DNA of 64,000 bases from Pseudomonadota bacterium. GTDB lineage: Bacteria; Desulfobacterota; Binatia; UBA9968. The notes beneath the pieces are model-generated. The model was given only the letters and a program-made list of their open reading frames with translations. It did not search any database and was not told the DNA's origin. The DNA lies in contig JAJPJQ010000018.1 in assembly GCA_021324155.1 (NCBI GenBank), forward strand, positions 62,001-126,000, given 5' to 3'. The translations under genes were made by a program, and so were the position numbers. The stretch's first letter is position 1, and each line of letters starts with the position of its first letter. This document shows positions 61,057-64,000 of the stretch, one piece after another.

Positions 61057-62054
61057 CCTTTGGCGTGAGCTTTGCGCCGAATCATCCGAAGGAAGTCGCC
61101 GAGTGGTGCCGCGCAGCAGAGGACTGCGGCTTCGAGCGCGTTGGGCTCGTCGATTCACAGTCGATCTATCGCGAGCTGTACGTGACCTGCACGGCGGGAC
61201 TCCAGGCCACGCGCCGCATTCAAGTCGGGCCGCGCGTGACCAACGCGCTCACGCGTCATCCGAGCGTGACGGCGAGCGCGCTCGTCACGATGGCCGAGGT
61301 TTCGGACGGCCGCGTCTTCGCGGGAATCGGCACGGGCGACAGCGCGCTCATCAATATCGGCATGAAGCCGGTGAAGCTCGCGGCGCTGGGAGAATTTTTG
61401 ACCACGATCCGCGCGCTCATGCGCGGCGAAAGCGTCCAGCGAAACGGCTCCGAAATGCGCCTCACCTGGGGCAAAGCGAACATACCCATTTACGTCTCGG
61501 CGCACGGGCCGAAGACGCTCGAATTCGCCGGCCGTTATGCCGAAGGCGTCATCTACGGCGACGGCGTCGGCCAGGAAGTCGTCGAGGATGCGCTGCGTTC
61601 CGTGGCAACCGGCGCGGCGGCGGCCGGCCGGCGCGGGCAGGATGTGGATGTCTGGTGGGGACTTTGCGGCAATATCGGCGAGAGCCGGGAAAACGCGCTC
61701 ACCGCTATTCGCATGCTTCTCGCGGCGAAAGCAAATCATTTGGCGCGCTTTCCTGAGCAGAACAAGCACGTGCCGCCGGAATTCCGCGATGTGCTCGACC
61801 GTATCCATAAAAGCTACAGCTACCTCGAGCATCAGAAGCCCGGCGAGACGACCAATTCGCGCCTCGTGAAGGAGAGCGGCCTCGAAGACTACCTCGCCGC
61901 GCGCTACGCGATCGCCGGAACCCCCGAGCAGTGCCGCGCGCGCGTATACGAGTTGGAACGAATGGGCGTGCGAAAAATTTGGCTCAATGTCCACTTCGAC
62001 GACAAAATCGGCTTCATGGAAAAGTGGAGCCGCGAGGTGATAGCCAAGATTTAA
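61047..62054 (+). CDS. LLM-class flavin/F420-dependent oxidoreductase
   Basis: A 335-residue TIM-barrel protein, start MALTFGVSF supported by AAGGAG before it; the longer frame to 60600 is in another gene's territory. Residues RVTNALTRHPSVTASAL (about 59-75) and GIGTGDSA are typical of the bacterial luciferase-like family, many of which use F420 or FMN. It may be a monooxygenase or hydride-transfer reductase in the same pathway. Cofactor cannot be decided from motifs seen here. Confidence 0.87.
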   Translation: MALTFGVSFAPNHPKEVAEWCRAAEDCGFERVGLVDSQSIYRELYVTCTAGLQATRRIQVGPRVTNALTRHPSVTASALVTMAEVSDGRVFAGIGTGDSALINIGMKPVKLAALGEFLTTIRALMRGESVQRNGSEMRLTWGKANIPIYVSAHGPKTLEFAGRYAEGVIYGDGVGQEVVEDALRSVATGAAAAGRRGQDVDVWWGLCGNIGESRENALTAIRMLLAAKANHLARFPEQNKHVPPEFRDVLDRIHKSYSYLEHQKPGETTNSRLVKESGLEDYLAARYAIAGTPEQCRARVYELERMGVRKIWLNVHFDDKIGFMEKWSREVIAKI

Positions 62055-62064
62055 AGGCGGTGTG

Positions 62065-62571
62065 ATGGAAGCAGAACTGGCCAAAAGACTCGTCGGCGGC
62101 CTCGGCGACGCGGGCATCGATTTCATGAGCTATCTCCCCGAAAGTCGCCTCAGCCAAATTTTGCCGCTCATGCGGAGCGATCCGCGCTTTCGCCTCGCGC
62201 CTGCCGCGAGCGAGACCGACGCGGTGTCGATTGCCGTCGGAGCGACGCTCGGCGGCAAGCAGTCCGCCTGTTACATGGAGAGCACCGGAATTTTCGTCTC
62301 GTCGTATCAGCTCGTGGTCGTGGCGCTGCATCTCCGCGTCCCCGTTCTGCTGCTGGTCGGACACCTCGGCGGCTTCGACGACCAGCGCAACAGCTTTCTT
62401 TATTCGCTGCCGGGCCGGCTTTTGCTTCCGACGCTCGACGCGCTCCACATCGAGCACACCGTGGTCAAGAACGGAGATGAGATCGAGGGCGACATCAAAA
62501 CGGCAGTGCGCACGATGAACGCGTTGCGCGAGCCGGTGGCGCTCGTCTTCACGGGAGACTTCACGATATGA
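62065..62571 (+). CDS. TPP decarboxylase-like alpha subunit, pair 3
   Basis: A 168-residue subunit parallel to those of the minus arm (LAPAASETDAVSIAVGATLGGK region and MESTGIFVSSYQLVV). The usual SEAE motif is SETDAV here, so the activating Glu is retained in a slightly altered context. It starts 10 bases after the LLM gene and overlaps the beta gene by ATGA. Confidence 0.86.
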   Translation: MEAELAKRLVGGLGDAGIDFMSYLPESRLSQILPLMRSDPRFRLAPAASETDAVSIAVGATLGGKQSACYMESTGIFVSSYQLVVVALHLRVPVLLLVGHLGGFDDQRNSFLYSLPGRLLLPTLDALHIEHTVVKNGDEIEGDIKTAVRTMNALREPVALVFTGDFTI

Positions 62572-63170
62572 AGCGTTACGATTGTCTGGAATATCTCGTG
62601 CCGCTCATCACCGATCACTTGATCGTGACGAGCCAGAGCGGCCAGCGCATCGAATGGGGCCATCTCTCGAAGCATGACGGCAATCTGTTGCTCGGCGAGA
62701 TGGGCGCCGCGCTTGCCGTTGCTGCCGGCATCGCCGCCGCGCTGCCGCACCGGCGCGTCATCGCGCTCGAATCCGACGGCAGCGTACTATTGACCCTCAG
62801 CAGCCTTGCGACCGTGGCGAATCTCGGCATCGACAATCTTTCTGTCTTTGTCTTCGACAACGGAGCGTACAGCGGCACGCGCATCAGCGAGCCGACCGCG
62901 ACAAGCGGCCGTACCGATCTAGCGGAGGTCGCGCTCGGCGCGGGCATCGAGCGTTCCGTCACGGTCCACGATCTCGAGGCCTTCAAACGGCAGGCGAAAG
63001 CGGCGCTCGGCGGAAAGGGGCTGAATTTCATCGTCTGCAAAGTCGAAGAGAGCCTGCTCCATCGCGACATCCCACGGCCCGACGTCGATCTTCAAGAGAA
63101 CAAATATAAGTTTGTGCGCTATATACAGGCGACGGAAGGCAAACTGCCGCCGTTTATCGGCCGCGGTTGA
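62568..63170 (+). CDS. TPP decarboxylase-like beta subunit, pair 3
   Basis: A 200-residue cofactor-binding subunit with ESDGSVLLTLSSL and FVFDNGAYSG as TPP/Mg motif, again SDG in place of GDG. With the preceding alpha subunit it completes the third such pair in 14 kb. It is followed by the amidohydrolase gene 14 bases on. Confidence 0.87.
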   Translation: MKRYDCLEYLVPLITDHLIVTSQSGQRIEWGHLSKHDGNLLLGEMGAALAVAAGIAAALPHRRVIALESDGSVLLTLSSLATVANLGIDNLSVFVFDNGAYSGTRISEPTATSGRTDLAEVALGAGIERSVTVHDLEAFKRQAKAALGGKGLNFIVCKVEESLLHRDIPRPDVDLQENKYKFVRYIQATEGKLPPFIGRG

Positions 63171-63184
63171 AGCGAGAGGTCAAT

Positions 63185-63931
63185 ATGGCGATTTGGGACG
63201 ACGCGACGACTCCGCGCGACAAACAGGTGCTCGACGCTTGCGGCTACGGCCGCGTGCGCGGACTCGGAAAACGGCCCGCGCTGCTCATCGTCGATATGAA
63301 TTACAACTGGGTCGGCGATCGCCGCGAGCCGGTGCTCGAATCGATCAAGCGCATCCGTCACAGCTGCGGCGAGGAAGCCTGGGACGCGGTCGATACCGTG
63401 CGCACTCTCCTCGGCAAGGCGCGGCGGAAAAAAATCCCGGTCGTCTACACGACCGGCTACGGTCCCGAGAAGCACTACGAGTCGAATCGCCGCGCGTGGA
63501 AGAACCATCGCCATGACGAGGACGAGACCATGGACTACTCCTCGCGGATGAAGATTGTGGCCGAGATCGCGCCTGCGCCTTCGGAGATCATTATTCAGAA
63601 AGCCAAGCCTTCGGGTTTCTTCGGGACGCCGCTCCACGGCGTGCTCAACGATTACGCCGTCGACACGTTGCTCGTGACCGGCGGCTCGACGAGCGGCTGC
63701 ATTCGCGCGACGGTCGTCGACGCTTTTTCCTACAATTACTTCGTCGCCGTCGTCGAGGAGGGTACGTTCGACCGCATACAGTTATCGCACAAGGCGAGCC
63801 TGCTCGACATGAACATGAAGTATGCCGATGTGATGAAAGCCGAAAGCGTCGCCGCATATCTCGATGGTTTGCCGCAAGACCTCTACCAATGGAATTCCGA
63901 GCCGTCGGCGCGAACGCCGCGTAGTGCGTGA
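63185..63931 (+). CDS. Isochorismatase-fold cysteine amidohydrolase (N-carbamoylsarcosine/maleamate amidase type)
   Basis: A 248-residue enzyme starting MAIWDD; AGAGG upstream supports this ATG over a TTG six codons earlier. The catalytic triad is Asp37 (LLIVDMN), Lys139 (IIQKAKPSGFFGT) and Cys172 (TSGCIRATVVDA). Such residues occur in N-carbamoylsarcosine amidase and in maleamate amidohydrolase NicF of nicotinate breakdown. The product would be a free acid and ammonia. In this cluster it may release nitrogen after ring opening. Confidence 0.9.
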   Translation: MAIWDDATTPRDKQVLDACGYGRVRGLGKRPALLIVDMNYNWVGDRREPVLESIKRIRHSCGEEAWDAVDTVRTLLGKARRKKIPVVYTTGYGPEKHYESNRRAWKNHRHDEDETMDYSSRMKIVAEIAPAPSEIIIQKAKPSGFFGTPLHGVLNDYAVDTLLVTGGSTSGCIRATVVDAFSYNYFVAVVEEGTFDRIQLSHKASLLDMNMKYADVMKAESVAAYLDGLPQDLYQWNSEPSARTPRSA

Positions 63932-63932
63932 C

Positions 63933-64000
63933 ATGAATCCTTTCGCCAGCGGAGTGGCAATCGCGTGTTTCGCCTTGTCGGCGCTGATGGTGCCGGCCAG
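63933..64000 (+). CDS. Truncated gene with N-terminal signal peptide (runs off the window)
   Basis: Begins MNPFASGVAIACFALSALMVPA, a typical export signal, 1 base after the amidohydrolase stop. By analogy with the rest of the cluster it is likely another substrate-binding protein, but only 22 codons are visible, so this is a guess. Confidence 0.5.
   Translation, partial: MNPFASGVAIACFALSALMVPA

Overview
The window is GC-rich, densely coding bacterial DNA with almost no mobile-element content. The gene mix (a lanthanide-type methanol dehydrogenase with its own cytochrome oxidase, several molybdenum hydroxylases, UbiD decarboxylases, hydantoinase A/B, and many NMT1-like and iron-type substrate-binding proteins without permeases) resembles uncultured soil lineages such as Binatota and related former Deltaproteobacteria. 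That placement is an impression from gene content; no phylogeny was run.

Region 1 (1-1.2 kb) is the 3' part of a hybrid histidine kinase. Region 2 (1.4-13.7 kb, minus strand) reads as one operon of about 14 genes, mostly overlapping or separated by a few bases. It encodes a PQQ alcohol dehydrogenase with lanthanide-type ligands, a XoxJ-like periplasmic protein, a lipoprotein cytochrome c, subunits II, I and III of a caa3-type oxidase, a CtaG-cytochrome c fusion, a DoxX-beta-propeller fusion, a divergent Nramp-like transporter and PRC-barrel proteins. It ends at a hairpin terminator near 1.4 kb. A perfect 10-bp inverted repeat lies just upstream of the dehydrogenase. Together the genes could carry electrons from a periplasmic alcohol to oxygen.

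Region 3 (13.8-19.3 kb) holds a three-subunit molybdenum hydroxylase, a small membrane protein and a class IV aminotransferase. Region 4 (19.3-29.4 kb, minus) holds a giant secreted Kelch/Ig-repeat protein, then a FecR-domain protein, a TPR/outer-membrane beta-barrel protein and a CHASE2 adenylate cyclase. Region 5 (29.5-31.7 kb) is housekeeping: tadA, an RMD1/DUF155 membrane protein, tRNA-Ser(CGA) and a 5' tRNA-Ser fragment on the opposite strand.

Region 6 (31.8-64 kb) is a large catabolic island organised around a divergent promoter at 51.6-51.7 kb beside a GntR/FCD regulator. The minus-strand arm encodes two TPP decarboxylase-like subunit pairs, four substrate-binding proteins, two large molybdenum hydroxylase subunits with one FeS and one FAD subunit, an acyl-CoA dehydrogenase, an OsmC protein, a UbiD decarboxylase, a NicX/M29-like enzyme, a metallo-beta-lactamase-fold hydrolase and two bicupin dioxygenase-like proteins. 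The plus-strand arm encodes hydantoinase B and A, a substrate-binding protein, a second UbiD, an ADP-forming acyl-CoA synthetase, an LLM-class oxidoreductase, a third TPP pair and a cysteine amidohydrolase. The set suits breakdown of aromatic or N-heteroaromatic carboxylates, but the substrate cannot be read from sequence. No ABC permease or ATPase gene accompanies any of the binding proteins.
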